Source: Lentimicrobium sp. (lineage in GTDB: Bacteria; Bacteroidota; Bacteroidia; Bacteroidales; Lentimicrobiaceae). From it: a stretch of 46,266 nt of DNA. The first letter of the stretch is position 1. The number at the start of each line of letters is the position of its first letter. The stretch is taken from the NCBI GenBank assembly GCA_019429275.1, contig JAHYJC010000036.1:1-46266 (forward strand), written 5' to 3'. Made by a program: the position numbers and the translations under genes. Shown piece after piece: positions 15,847 through 26,400 of the stretch. The notes under the pieces were generated by a model. That model ran no database searches and was not told where the DNA came from. It saw only the letters and a list, made by a program, of their open reading frames with translations.

Positions 15847-17302
15847 ATCTCCGCCTTTCCTCGGCCGGCTGAAACTCATATGCTCCCAGGTCGGGAGTTC
15901 CGTCAAGAATTCGGCTGTTGCCCGATAGATCAATGGTCAGATTGAAGAAGCCAGTATTCATCACTTCAAGAGATCCTTTATTGATGACAGCCGATAGGGT
16001 TGTATCGGGCTGATATTCGGCAAGTTGTGGGTCTCTGAACCAGGGATTCTCATTTTTCAGACTACCCGGAAATTTTTCTGTATCTGAAATATTCAGCTCT
16101 GTTTTGAGCAGGCAATTCTCAAATTTATAGTTCAGTATTCCACCCGAACTGTGCTGATCAATGGTGATCTCCTCTGGCCTTTCACCATAAATAACGCAGT
16201 TTCCGAAATAAGCCATTTCAAGCGGCCGCAGTTGCAACTGGTTGGTTATATCGAAGTAATAATTGTTGAGAACGAGTGCCGTTTGCCTGCGAAACGATCT
16301 GTTCCAGTAGTTTCCAATGGTACAGTGCCTCAGGTCATATTTACCACCAAGTACAAAAGCCAGCGACCGGTTTCCGCAGTTGCCGATCACACAGTTGGCT
16401 GCTTCTATATGAGTACCTTGTCCGAGTAAGCCTGTATTGCTCATGTTGTAAATGAGCGAGTTACTTATTCTAAGGGTAGGATTCACCGAATTTCCTGTGG
16501 TGTCAGCATGAATTCCTACTTCCCCATTTCTTATAATTGCATAATTTATTTCATTATTGATGCTTCCGGCATACAGCCATATTCTGCCCCATTGCCCGGG
16601 AAGGTCTCTGTAGTAAGGCTCCATACGGTCGCCCTTGAAAATCACAGGGTTTTCTTTAGTGCCATTCACCTTGAGGGTTGCATCGGTATATACCAGCAGA
16701 ATGGCCCCACTATGAAGATAAATGCGGCAGCCTGCTTCAATGGTAAGTGTGTATAATGAGTCAACAGCCAAAAAGCCATAGATTACATGAGGTTTGTCCG
16801 CTGTAAAAGTATAGTCACTGCCAATGATTCCATTACGGTAAAAATGGGCATCCTGTCCCCAGGCCACCAGTTTGACATCCTGCTGGTTTCCATTGATCGA
16901 AAAAACAAGGCTGTCTTTCTGAATATAGGGATTATTTAAATTGGTTGGATCAATGGTGACTTTTACAAAAACGAAAACAGAATCTTTTCCGGCAATTTCA
17001 AAATCATTGATTTCGGTGCCCGGAATTCCATCCAGATTGATGCGGAAAGGGGAGGAGTTGCCACCGGCCAGTTTTATTGAACTTACATTCACCTTTTCTT
17101 TAGAAGGATTATAAATCATAAAAACCCTGCTCGAAGATCCTATGGTTGTGAATACAGTATCAAAAAAGACAGTATCTGTTGAGAACTCTAGCTTTAGTTC
17201 GGGATCAGTATCAAATTTTTCCTCCTTCTGGCACGACGCAAGTAAGAGCAATGTCAGCATTGATAAGGGAAGTAATATATACTGAGCAACCTGACGCATC
17301 AT
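15845..17302 (-). CDS. Right-handed beta-helix repeat lipoprotein
   Basis: A 485-residue protein with signal peptide and lipobox LLLASC (Cys24), followed by an Ig-like or pilus-like region (about 35-150: FDTVFTTIGSSSRVFMIYNP). From about 175 to 400 it has the short strand/turn periodicity and asparagine-rich turns of parallel beta-helices (GTHIEAANCVIGNCGNRS, LRISNSLIYNMSN). It ends LDGTPDLGAYEFQ, a frequent Bacteroidota beta-helix ending. It is likely surface-exposed or periplasmic. The ligand or glycan is unknown. A TAACTTTG box on the minus strand at 17326-17319 could be its -7 element. Confidence 0.8.
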   Translation of the reverse strand: MMRQVAQYILLPLSMLTLLLLASCQKEEKFDTDPELKLEFSTDTVFFDTVFTTIGSSSRVFMIYNPSKEKVNVSSIKLAGGNSSPFRINLDGIPGTEINDFEIAGKDSVFVFVKVTIDPTNLNNPYIQKDSLVFSINGNQQDVKLVAWGQDAHFYRNGIIGSDYTFTADKPHVIYGFLAVDSLYTLTIEAGCRIYLHSGAILLVYTDATLKVNGTKENPVIFKGDRMEPYYRDLPGQWGRIWLYAGSINNEINYAIIRNGEVGIHADTTGNSVNPTLRISNSLIYNMSNTGLLGQGTHIEAANCVIGNCGNRSLAFVLGGKYDLRHCTIGNYWNRSFRRQTALVLNNYYFDITNQLQLRPLEMAYFGNCVIYGERPEEITIDQHSSGGILNYKFENCLLKTELNISDTEKFPGSLKNENPWFRDPQLAEYQPDTTLSAVINKGSLEVMNTGFFNLTIDLSGNSRILDGTPDLGAYEFQPAEERRR

Positions 17303-17318
17303 TGGATTTTCAAAGCTA

Positions 17319-17326
17319 CAAAGTTA
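17319..17326 (-). promoter_or_regulatory. Candidate -7 box for the beta-helix lipoprotein
   Basis: TAACTTTG on the minus strand fits the Bacteroidota TAnnTTTG consensus and lies about 17 bases before the start codon. No convincing -33 TTTG is seen at normal spacing. Confidence 0.35.
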
Positions 17327-17451
17327 ATGATTCAAAAAGTATTTACGGATTTCGGCCTGTTTTATTGTACCATGGAACGTAAATCAAGTCTTCAGGTTCG
17401 GTGGAAGTATAGTTATCAAATAAAAATCCCTGCAATTGGTTGCGGTATTTT

Positions 17452-18042
17452 CTATTGGTTATAAACTATATTGTGGATTTCAGCAGCCAATTCTTTAGTC
17501 TTATCCGGATCAATATGACAATTGCACATCAGCAACATTTTAATGGCAGTTTTTTCCTTAGAATAGGCAGGTTGCTCGTACAAATCATCAATAATTTCAA
17601 ATCCCGAGCGTTTGTAAAATTCAATTCTACTTTTTGAGAAGGAATCTGTTCCATGAGCAGTTTCAAGCAATATGGGCTGGTCCTGACTGTCGGCGATCAT
17701 ATTTATGGCCGTTTCACCAATTTTTTTATTGCGGAGCTGTTCTGTTACAGCAATGTGCTCAATGAAGATAAAGCTACTGAGTTGCCATAAAGCTATGAGC
17801 CCGGCCGGCATATTGTACATTTGTATCATCAACAGAGTAAAACCCGGTTTATTCATCTGTGCTACCAAATCACTCACTTCTCTTCTTTCATTGGGTTGGA
17901 ATGCCCTGTAATAAAGCAGTTTAATTTCTGCAAAACCCGGGAAATCCTCACTGGTAACAGGGATCAGTGAAATGACACCATTCGATAATTCCATTTTTGA
18001 TATACTATTACTAACAACATTCATTTTATTTTGCCAAACCAA
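17452..18042 (-). CDS. GNAT-family N-acetyltransferase
   Basis: A 196-residue protein with a GNAT core. AGLIALWQLSSFIFIEHIAV is the acetyl-CoA strand 4, EQLRNKKIGETAINMI the pyrophosphate-binding loop, and ARIEFYKRSGFE-like SRIEFYKRSGFEIIDD the C-terminal signature. Starts are possible at 18042, 18024 or 17994. The last (MELSNGVISLIPV) gives the most typical N-terminus. The substrate is unknown. Confidence 0.82.
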   Translation of the reverse strand: MVWQNKMNVVSNSISKMELSNGVISLIPVTSEDFPGFAEIKLLYYRAFQPNERREVSDLVAQMNKPGFTLLMIQMYNMPAGLIALWQLSSFIFIEHIAVTEQLRNKKIGETAINMIADSQDQPILLETAHGTDSFSKSRIEFYKRSGFEIIDDLYEQPAYSKEKTAIKMLLMCNCHIDPDKTKELAAEIHNIVYNQ

Positions 18043-18491
18043 TTCTAACTCATTTAAGGCTTTGATACCAGGTATTCAACAAATTCAAAATTTCAATTTA
18101 AAAGAGACTGAGTGTTTTAAGCCCTGATTATCGGCTGCAAAGATAGTTATTTCGTTCAACTTCATTGAATATCCTTGATCTATGATTGCAGTTATTAAAT
18201 ATTAATGTTGAAATCATCCATTTTATTTTTTTTTTAAGAATTCAATGAGAAATAAATCTGCAGGAAAACAAAAGTTTTTTTTGCCCGGAAAATTTACAGG
18301 TCAAAATTTCTTTAAAAAATTCTGTACATACTTCTTAATCTGAACCTTTGCAGTTTTATTATGTTTTCATAAATGGTTGCACATAATATAAATTTCTTTT
18401 AATTAGGATTAAATAAAATGTTTCATGATCTTTGTTTATGTTGTAATTTTGCAACCGGAAAATTTATAGATTTAAGCACAATTTCGCTGTT
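18043..18491. other. AT-rich regulatory gap upstream of the glycogen operon
   Basis: No gene is visible. A TATCTTTG box on the minus strand at 18145-18138 may drive the GNAT gene. A plus-strand TAATTTTG box at 18444 may drive the glycogen genes. The rest is AT-rich with homopolymer runs. Confidence 0.5.
18444..18451 (+). promoter_or_regulatory. Candidate -7 box of the glycogen operon
   Basis: TAATTTTG matches TAnnTTTG and lies 41 bases before the debranching enzyme start. The -33 region (18421-18424, TTTC) is only a partial match. Confidence 0.4.
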
Positions 18492-20453
18492 ATGAGTTAC
18501 ATATCTTTCGAAAAATCACAACTGGTAAATCTTGAATACAGTTTGCCAAAAGAACTTTTGCGTACAAGCCGCGAAGGAGCATTTGCCAGTACTTCCATAA
18601 TCAGCTGTAATACAAGAAAATATCATGGATTGTTGGTTGTTCCGCAGCCAGCTATGGACAATGGCAACCATGTATTGCTTTCAGCTTTTGATGAAACTCT
18701 CATTCAGCACAATGCTGAGTTTAACCTGGGTATCAGAAAATACAAGGGAGAAACCTTCCTGCCCAAAGGTCATAAATACATTAAAGATCTGACCGTAGAT
18801 CCCATTCCCAGACTTACCTACTCAGTTGGAGGAATTGTGTTTACGAAAGAAACGCTGTTTTCACACAAGGATGGTCGTACCATAATCAAATACACACTTA
18901 TTCAGGCCAATTCGCCTACCACCATAAAATTTAAGCCTTTCCTTGCTTTTAGGAACATACATGCACTTTGCAAAGCCAATTATGATGTTGATACCAGTTT
19001 TGAGGAAATAAACAATGGTATAAAACTCAGGATGTATAAAGGATATTCCTATTTGCACCTGCAGTTTTCAAAAAAGCCTGATTATGTTCATGTTCCTGAC
19101 TGGTATTATAACATAGAATACATAAGGGAAAGAGCCCGTGGCTACGATTGCCACGAAGACCTTTATGTACCCGGATATTTCGAAATGCCAATTGAAAAGG
19201 GTGAAAGTATTTACTTTTCGGCTTGTATTGAGCCCGTTAACCCTTTGATGCTTAAAAAGTTATATCAGGCAGAAATTGACAGAAGAACGCCCAGGGAGAG
19301 TTTTGAGAACTGTTTGGTAAATGCGGCACAACAGTTTATTGTTAAAATTGGTAAAAAAGTTGAGGTTATAGCAGGTTATCCCTGGTTTGGGAGATGGGGC
19401 AGGGATACCTTTATTGCTTTACCCGGACTGGCTATGGTAACAGGCGAAATGAAAACAGCCAAAGCTGCAATCGATGCCATGCTGCCCGAGATGCGTGGCC
19501 CACTTTTCCCAAATAAGGGCATTGGCGAGTTTACCTATTACAATTCGGCCGATACACCTTTATGGTTTTTCTGGACCCTTCAGCAATACCTTCGGTTTGG
19601 TGGCATAAAATCCGCAGTCTGGAAAGACTACGGAAAATACATGAAAAACATTTTAAAAGGATATAAGGACGGAACATCATATAACATAAAACTTCATGAT
19701 AATGGCCTGATTTATGCCGGCGAAACCGGGGTTCCACTGACCTGGATGGATGCCGTTGTAGAAGGTAAACCTGTGACTCCCCGTACCGGGTATGCCGTAG
19801 AAATTAATGCATTGTGGTACAATGCGTTGAAATTTGCCATTCAGCTTGCTGCAGATGCCGGAGAAACATCATTCGTTAATGAATGGACGCCAATTGCCGA
19901 AGCTTTCCCGGCTGCTTTCGTTGCCAACTTCTGGGATGAGAAAAAAGGATATCTTGCCGATTATACCAATGGTGATTACAAAGATTTATCAGTCCGGCCA
20001 AACCAGGTATTTGCAACTTCTTTGCCTTATTCTCCGCTCGACGAAGAAAAGCGAAACCGTACACTCGAAAGAGTAAAATCAGAATTGCTGACCCCAAGGG
20101 GGCTGCGTTCGCTTGCACCGAAAAATGTACTTTATAAAGGCGTTTATTCCGGCAATCAAACCGATCGCGATCTGGCGTACCATCAGGGAAATGTTTACCC
20201 CTGGCTTTTCGGACATTTTGCTGAAGGATACCTTAAAATTCATGGAAAAGCAGGCTTAAGCCTCGTAACATCTCTTTACAGGGGATTTGAAGAGGTGATG
20301 AATGAACACGGAATTGGTACAATTTCTGAGGTTTATGACGGAGATCCTCCACACAGTGCCGGCGGAGCCATTTCTCAGGCCTGGAATGTAGCTGAACTGT
20401 TGCGTGTAAACTGGCTGATCAGGCATTATACTTCAAAATCAGAAAAAAAATAA
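18492..20453 (+). CDS. Glycogen debranching enzyme (amylo-alpha-1,6-glucosidase)
   Basis: A 653-residue protein. The N-terminal domain opens MSYISFEKSQLVNLEYSLPK and contains NTRKYHGLLVVPQP, characteristic of bacterial and archaeal GDE N-termini. The C-terminal (alpha/alpha)6 domain (about 290-650) has GYPWFGRWGRDTFIALPGL, the substrate-side GETGVPLTWMDAVV and the late AYHQGNVYPWLFGHF. GH133 enzymes hydrolyse alpha-1,6 branch points in glycogen. It is the first gene of the operon; the glycosyltransferase follows after 27 bases. Confidence 0.93.
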   Translation: MSYISFEKSQLVNLEYSLPKELLRTSREGAFASTSIISCNTRKYHGLLVVPQPAMDNGNHVLLSAFDETLIQHNAEFNLGIRKYKGETFLPKGHKYIKDLTVDPIPRLTYSVGGIVFTKETLFSHKDGRTIIKYTLIQANSPTTIKFKPFLAFRNIHALCKANYDVDTSFEEINNGIKLRMYKGYSYLHLQFSKKPDYVHVPDWYYNIEYIRERARGYDCHEDLYVPGYFEMPIEKGESIYFSACIEPVNPLMLKKLYQAEIDRRTPRESFENCLVNAAQQFIVKIGKKVEVIAGYPWFGRWGRDTFIALPGLAMVTGEMKTAKAAIDAMLPEMRGPLFPNKGIGEFTYYNSADTPLWFFWTLQQYLRFGGIKSAVWKDYGKYMKNILKGYKDGTSYNIKLHDNGLIYAGETGVPLTWMDAVVEGKPVTPRTGYAVEINALWYNALKFAIQLAADAGETSFVNEWTPIAEAFPAAFVANFWDEKKGYLADYTNGDYKDLSVRPNQVFATSLPYSPLDEEKRNRTLERVKSELLTPRGLRSLAPKNVLYKGVYSGNQTDRDLAYHQGNVYPWLFGHFAEGYLKIHGKAGLSLVTSLYRGFEEVMNEHGIGTISEVYDGDPPHSAGGAISQAWNVAELLRVNWLIRHYTSKSEKK

Positions 20454-20480
20454 AATTAAAACCAAAGAAAAATAGCATTT

Positions 20481-21767
20481 ATGAAAGTACTGATGTTTGG
20501 CTGGGAGTTTCCTCCCCACATTACCGGTGGATTGGGAACCGCATGTTTTGGAATGACAAAAGGATTAATGAAGAATGGCGTTGAAGTCATCTTTGTTGTG
20601 CCTAAAGCATACGGTGACGAGAGTGAGGAGGCTGTGCGTATTGTAAATGCCAGCGATGTTAGTATTGATATCAGAAAAACCGAGCAAAATGAGTTTTGGA
20701 AGAACATAACTTACCTCGAAGTCAATTCAAGTCTGGTTCCTTATGTTGGACCTGAGGCTTTCGATAACCTGATGGAAACATCTAAAATGGTTACCAGCCT
20801 GAATGATGAATCGGTTTTTAATGCCAGGTACACTTTTTCAGGAAAATATGGCGATAATCTCCTCGAGGAGGTTGCTCGTTATGCCCTGGTGGGAGCACAG
20901 ATAGCCCGAGATTCGGAATTTGACCTGATACACGCACACGACTGGCTCACGTATGCTGCCGGAGTCGCCGCCAAACAGGCTACCGGAAAGCCTTTGGTTG
21001 TGCACATGCATGCAACAGAATTTGACCGCTCGGGAGAAAATGTAAATCAAAGGGTTTACGATATTGAACGTGCCGGAATGGAGGCTGCCGACAGGGTGAT
21101 AACGGTGAGCAACCTTACAAGAAATATCGTTATCGATCGCTACGGAATCGACGCCGATAAGGTTGTTACCGTGTATAATGCTGTCGAACCCATAGATACC
21201 CCGGGGGAACCTTTAAAAGTCCAAAAACATGTGCCCGAGAAAATTGTTACTTTTCTGGGCAGGGTTACTTTTCAGAAAGGCCCTGAATACTTTATTGAAG
21301 CTGCTTATAAAGTGCTTCAGCGCGATCCCAATGTTCGATTTGTAATGGCCGGTAGTGGCGATTTGCTCGAAAAGATGATACGAAGGGTTGCTCAACTCAG
21401 AATATCAACCCGGTTTCACTTTACCGGATTTCTTAGGGGCGAAAATGTTGATCGTATGTTCTTAATGAGTGATGTTTATGTAATGCCTTCGGTTTCAGAG
21501 CCGTTTGGCATTTCGCCACTCGAAGCCATGCGTTCTAATGTCCCGGTTGTAATATCAAAACAATCAGGTGTTGCAGAGATACTGCAACATGCCCTAAAAG
21601 TTGATTTTTGGGATATTGATGCAATGGCCGATGCCATCTACGGGCTCCTGCAGTACAAAAGTCTTCCTGAAATGTTTTCAAAATACGGTGCAATTGAGGT
21701 TGACAACCTGAAATGGGAGAATGCAGCCAGGCACATTAAATCTGTTTACGAACAAGTCTATCATTGA
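20481..21767 (+). CDS. Glycogen synthase-like glycosyltransferase (GT4/GT5)
   Basis: A 428-residue GT-B protein. The start MKVLMFGWEFPPHITGGLGT has the K-x-G-G-like nucleotide-sugar loop (here TGGLG) of glycogen/starch synthases. The C-terminal half has FLGRVTFQKGPEYFIEAA and the EX7E motif EPFGISPLE (Glu340/Glu348). It probably extends or initiates alpha-glucan from an ADP- or UDP-glucose-type donor. It could also be a maltosyltransferase-like enzyme; the donor cannot be told. It lies between the debranching enzyme and GH57 genes. Confidence 0.85.
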   Translation: MKVLMFGWEFPPHITGGLGTACFGMTKGLMKNGVEVIFVVPKAYGDESEEAVRIVNASDVSIDIRKTEQNEFWKNITYLEVNSSLVPYVGPEAFDNLMETSKMVTSLNDESVFNARYTFSGKYGDNLLEEVARYALVGAQIARDSEFDLIHAHDWLTYAAGVAAKQATGKPLVVHMHATEFDRSGENVNQRVYDIERAGMEAADRVITVSNLTRNIVIDRYGIDADKVVTVYNAVEPIDTPGEPLKVQKHVPEKIVTFLGRVTFQKGPEYFIEAAYKVLQRDPNVRFVMAGSGDLLEKMIRRVAQLRISTRFHFTGFLRGENVDRMFLMSDVYVMPSVSEPFGISPLEAMRSNVPVVISKQSGVAEILQHALKVDFWDIDAMADAIYGLLQYKSLPEMFSKYGAIEVDNLKWENAARHIKSVYEQVYH

Positions 21768-21798
21768 TTATAATTTTTAATGCTAAAATTCCTTTATT

Positions 21799-23334
21799 AT
21801 GAGGTCAATATGTTTATACTTTCAGGTTCATCAGCCATTCCGTCTGAGAACATACCGTTTTTTTGATATTGGTGTAGATCACCATTATTACGACGATTAT
21901 CAAAACAAAACCATATTGCGGAGGGTAGCGGAGAAATCTTACCTGCCAATGAATAAGCTGCTATTGAGTCTGATAAAGGAATATGGGGCTGCTTTTAAAG
22001 TTACTTTTTCCATTTCGGGAATTGCTCTTGATCAGTTTGAGCAATATGCACCCGATGTGATAAATAGCTTTAAAAAGCTTGCCAAAACAGGAAATGTTGA
22101 ATTTTTAGGTGAGACCTATGCCCATTCACTGATTTCCTTAAAGGACAATGAAGAGTTTCGCCGGCAGGTGAAACTGCATTCCGATCGCATAGAATCACTT
22201 TTTGGACAGCGGCCAACCTCTTTCAGAAATACAGAATTAATCTACTCAGATTCAATCGGTGAGCAGGTTGCTGATATGGGATTCAATGTTATGCTTACTG
22301 AAGGTGCAAAACATATTCTTGGCTGGAAGAGTCCAAACTTTATGTATTGTAACGTTATCAACCCAAGGCTCAAACTTTTGCTGAGAAATTATCAGCTTAG
22401 CGATGATATCAGGTTCAGGTTCTCGAACCAAAACTGGATTGAATGGCCACTAACTGCCGAAAAATTTGCTACCTGGATCAATACTTATGACAAGAATCAG
22501 CAGGTACTCAACATTTTTCTGGATTATGAAACATTCGGAGAACATCAATGGGCCGAATCTGGTATCTTCGACTTCATGAAGGCATTGCCCAAACAAGTAA
22601 TGGCGCTCACAAAGTATACATTTAATACGCCTTCAGAAATTGCTGCCAAAGTTCAGCCTGTTTCAGCGGTATCGGTTCCGGTTCCTATTTCTTGGGCTGA
22701 TGAAGAACGCGACCTGACTGCATGGGTTGGAAACGAAATGCAGGATGAAGCCATGGAGTCGCTTTACAAACTGCTTCCGCTCTTGAGAAATTTCAGTACT
22801 GATGAATTTAAAAAGGATTGGTTGTATCTTCAATCATCAGATCATTTTAACTACATGTGCACAAAATGGTTTTCAGATGGCACAGCTCACAACTATTTTA
22901 ATCCATACAGTACGCCCTATGAAGCATTCATAAATTATATGAACGTTTTGTCAGATTTCATAAACAGGCTGCAATCAACGGCAACTGTTACCAAAAAAGA
23001 TGAGGAATTCTCAGTTCCTGATCCTAGGATTAGAATAAAGAAGACCAAAATCGTAGCTGAAAAACCTGAGCCTGAAAAAACCCAGGATGATTTAAAGCTT
23101 ATGTTTAGCTTATCAAAGGCAAAGCTTTCAAAATTATTATCAGCAGTTGATGCCAAAACCCTTGCTTTAGCAGTGTATGACCGCTCGGAAGAAGAGATCA
23201 GCAAACTATTAAAAATGCTTCCTGAATCTTTTACTGAAGAGATTGCCAGAGCAAGATCCAAAGCTAAGCTGCCGGGCAAGGCGACGCTCAATTCTTACAA
23301 AAACAAAGTAGTTGAATTGCTGAAGTCGCTCTAA
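21799..23334 (+). CDS. GH57 alpha-glucan enzyme with FliG-like C-terminal tail
   Basis: A 511-residue protein. Residues 1-400 form a GH57 catalytic domain: HQPFRLRTY near the start, Glu146 in SFRNTELIY as the presumed nucleophile, and Asp242 in FLDYETFGEHQW as the presumed acid/base. GH57 members are alpha-amylases, 4-alpha-glucanotransferases or branching enzymes; the length suits an amylase or glucanotransferase. After a charged linker (about 405-430), residues 435-511 (LSKLLSAVDAKTLALAVYDR ... LNSYKNKVVELLKSL) resemble the FliG C-terminal / MgtE-N helical repeat, an unexpected partner. It lies in the glycogen operon. Confidence 0.88.
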   Translation: MRSICLYFQVHQPFRLRTYRFFDIGVDHHYYDDYQNKTILRRVAEKSYLPMNKLLLSLIKEYGAAFKVTFSISGIALDQFEQYAPDVINSFKKLAKTGNVEFLGETYAHSLISLKDNEEFRRQVKLHSDRIESLFGQRPTSFRNTELIYSDSIGEQVADMGFNVMLTEGAKHILGWKSPNFMYCNVINPRLKLLLRNYQLSDDIRFRFSNQNWIEWPLTAEKFATWINTYDKNQQVLNIFLDYETFGEHQWAESGIFDFMKALPKQVMALTKYTFNTPSEIAAKVQPVSAVSVPVPISWADEERDLTAWVGNEMQDEAMESLYKLLPLLRNFSTDEFKKDWLYLQSSDHFNYMCTKWFSDGTAHNYFNPYSTPYEAFINYMNVLSDFINRLQSTATVTKKDEEFSVPDPRIRIKKTKIVAEKPEPEKTQDDLKLMFSLSKAKLSKLLSAVDAKTLALAVYDRSEEEISKLLKMLPESFTEEIARARSKAKLPGKATLNSYKNKVVELLKSL

Positions 23335-23454
23335 TATTCCTTACTTTTGCACCGCTTTTACCTGGCAGTCTTTTCTGTAGAACTAAAGAATCTGCGGCTG
23401 AAATAATTATGTCTTGAATCATTTAAGGCAAAAATGTTAACCTGAAAAAATCAC

Positions 23455-26400
23455 ATGACTGAAAAGAATTATTTTAAACCTGATTATATTTTTGAAACAA
23501 GCTGGGAAATCTGTAATAAAGTTGGTGGAATTTATACTGTAGTCTCAACGAAGGCACCCCGGATACAGAAAGAATACGAAGACAATTACATTCTGCTTGG
23601 CCCTGATGTTTGGAAAGAAACCAATCAAAACCCCGATTTTATTGAGGATAAATATATCTACAAATCGTGGCGGGAGTATGCCGAATCCCATGGATTGCAT
23701 ATCCGTATTGGAAGATGGCACATCAAAAGCAATCCGATTGTTGTACTTGTTGATTTTACGCCTTATTTCCAGCAAAAAGACAAAATCTTTGCGAAATTCT
23801 GGGAATCGTACCAACTGGATTCAATTGCTGGCCAATGGGATTATGTGGAACCTGCTTTGTTTGGATATGCAGCTGCAAAAGTTATTGAGAACTTTTATGA
23901 GTTCAACAATGCAGCACACGACAAACTGGTTGCTATTTTCCATGAATGGATGACAGGTACCGGTGTTCTCCACTTGCGTGAAAATGTTCCTCAAATTGGC
24001 TGCATTTTTACAACCCATGCCACGGTTTTGGGTCGCTCAATTGCGGGAAATAATCTTCCGCTTTACAGCGAGTTTGCTAATTATCCGGGAGAAATTACTG
24101 CCCGAAGGTTCGATGTAGTGTCGAAATTCTCGCTTGAAAGGGCTGCGGCTCTGGTCAGCGATGTCTTTACAACTGTCAGTGATATTACAGCAGAGGAATG
24201 CATTCAGTTTATTGGGCGCAAAGTCGACGTAATTACCCATAACGGATTTGACGATGATTTTGTGCCGGTTCAAAAAGAGTTTGACAACTATAGGGGGATT
24301 GCCCGCATCAAACTGATGCAGGTTTCGCGCGCTTTGTTCAATTCAGATCTACCTGATGACAGTATTCTGGTAATTAACAGCGGCCGTTATGAATTCAGGA
24401 ATAAAGGTATCGATTTGTACATCGATGCGCTTGCCCGCCTTAATAAAAACCCTGATCTCAATCGCACAGTAATTGCGTTTATCGCTGTTCCTGCAAATCA
24501 TACGGGTCCTTCTGTTGATTTAAGCGAAAGGCTGAATAATCCGGATTTTAATAATCCGGTTGAAAATGTTTACCTAACCCATGGCTTACATGAAGTTGAA
24601 TATGACAGTGTCATAAACAGAGCAAAGTCAGCTGGATTACTCAACAAAACCGGCGATAATGTTAAGCTTGTTTTTATTCCTTCATATCTCAATGGTTTTG
24701 ATGGAATTTTTAATCTGGATTATTATCACTTACTTATAGGTTTCGATTTATCTGTATTTCCTTCGTATTATGAACCCTGGGGTTATACCCCACTCGAAAG
24801 CCTGGCATTTCATATCCCAACCATCACAACATCACTTGCAGGGTTTGGATTGTGGATCCGCGAAAAATTTAAAGATCATGAGCCCGGAGCATGGGTGCTT
24901 GATCGAAATGACAGCAATCCAGATGATGTAACTACCGGCATAGCACGGGTCATCGGAGAGTTTGCTTCATTTGATGAAAAACAGGTAAAAGCAGCAAGAA
25001 AACTTGCCTGGGAAATATCCAGGATTGCCCTTTGGGATGAACTTACTGACAATTATTTCAAGGCTTTTGGGCTTGCACTCGAAAAATCAGCCTCGCGTGA
25101 AGAATTATACCGGGAGAAACGACAGCCCGATGTGCTTATGTCATTCCCAAGGAAACAATACAGCATTCCGGTTTGGCATAAAGTTTTGGTAAAACCGGGT
25201 ATTCCTGAGCGTTTTCATGGATTGAAGCGGCTTTCAAGGAATCTTTGGTGGTGCTGGCAACCTGAAGCGAAAGAACTGTTCAAGATGATAGATCCCCTGC
25301 AATGGGAGACCTTAAACCATAATCCCATTGCACTTCTGGAGTCGCTGACTGTAAAGCAGATGCTTCAACTTGAGCAGAATGAAGAGTTCCTGAAAAAGCT
25401 TGATCATGTTTACGAACAGTTTGAAGCCTACATGAAAAAAGCATCCTCAAAGCCTAAAAAACAGGTAGCTTACTTCAGTATGGAGTACGGATTGCATGAT
25501 ACTGTCCAGATATTCTCAGGGGGCCTGGGAATGCTTGCCGGCGATTATCTCAAAGAAGCCAGCGACTCAAATGTAAATATGGTTGGGGTGGGCTTGTTGT
25601 ACAGGTATGGTTATTTCAGACAAAATCTTTCGATCTCAGGCGATCAGATAGATTCATACAGCCCGCAAAAGTTCACCCATATGCCTCTTAAACCGGTTCG
25701 ATCGTCAAATGGTGAATGGATGATGGTTTCTATTGCATTACCTGGCCGCAATCTGTACGCCAAAGTATGGAAACTGGATGTTGGAAGAGTGCCTCTGTTT
25801 CTGCTTGATGCCGACATTGATGAAAATAATGAGGCCGATCGGTTTATAACCCATCAGTTGTATGGTGGTGATTGGGATAACCGATTTAAACAGGAACTTT
25901 TACTTGGAGTTGGCGGAATCAGGGTGCTGAACGCCTTGGGCCTGAATCCTGCAGTTTATCATTGCAATGAAGGCCATGCTGCTTTTATTGGAATCGAACG
26001 CCTGAGACTGCTTGTGCAGGAAAAGAAATTAGTATTCGATCAGGCATATGAAATTGTAAGGGCGACACAATTGTTTACAACTCACACACCCGTGCCAGCC
26101 GGTCATGACGCTTTCAGCGAAGATGTTTTACGCGCTTACATTCCACATTATGCCGATAGACTGAACATCAGCTGGAATACTTTCATGAATTTAGGAAGAT
26201 TTGTGGAGGATAAAACCGATGAAAAATTCTCGATGAGCGTTTTGGCGGCAAAACTTTCACAGGAAATGAACGGAGTTAGCCGTATTCATGGCAGAGTGAG
26301 CCGTGAAATGTTCCAGGGAATGTTTCCGGGATACTACGCTGATGAACTTTACATTGGTCACGTTACGAACGGAGTGCATATGCCAACCTGGACTTCACCG

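Noticed and set aside
15845-17302. Link between the beta-helix lipoprotein and the glycogen operon
   Set aside because: It is on the opposite strand with a GNAT gene and a 450-base gap between; no functional tie is evident.
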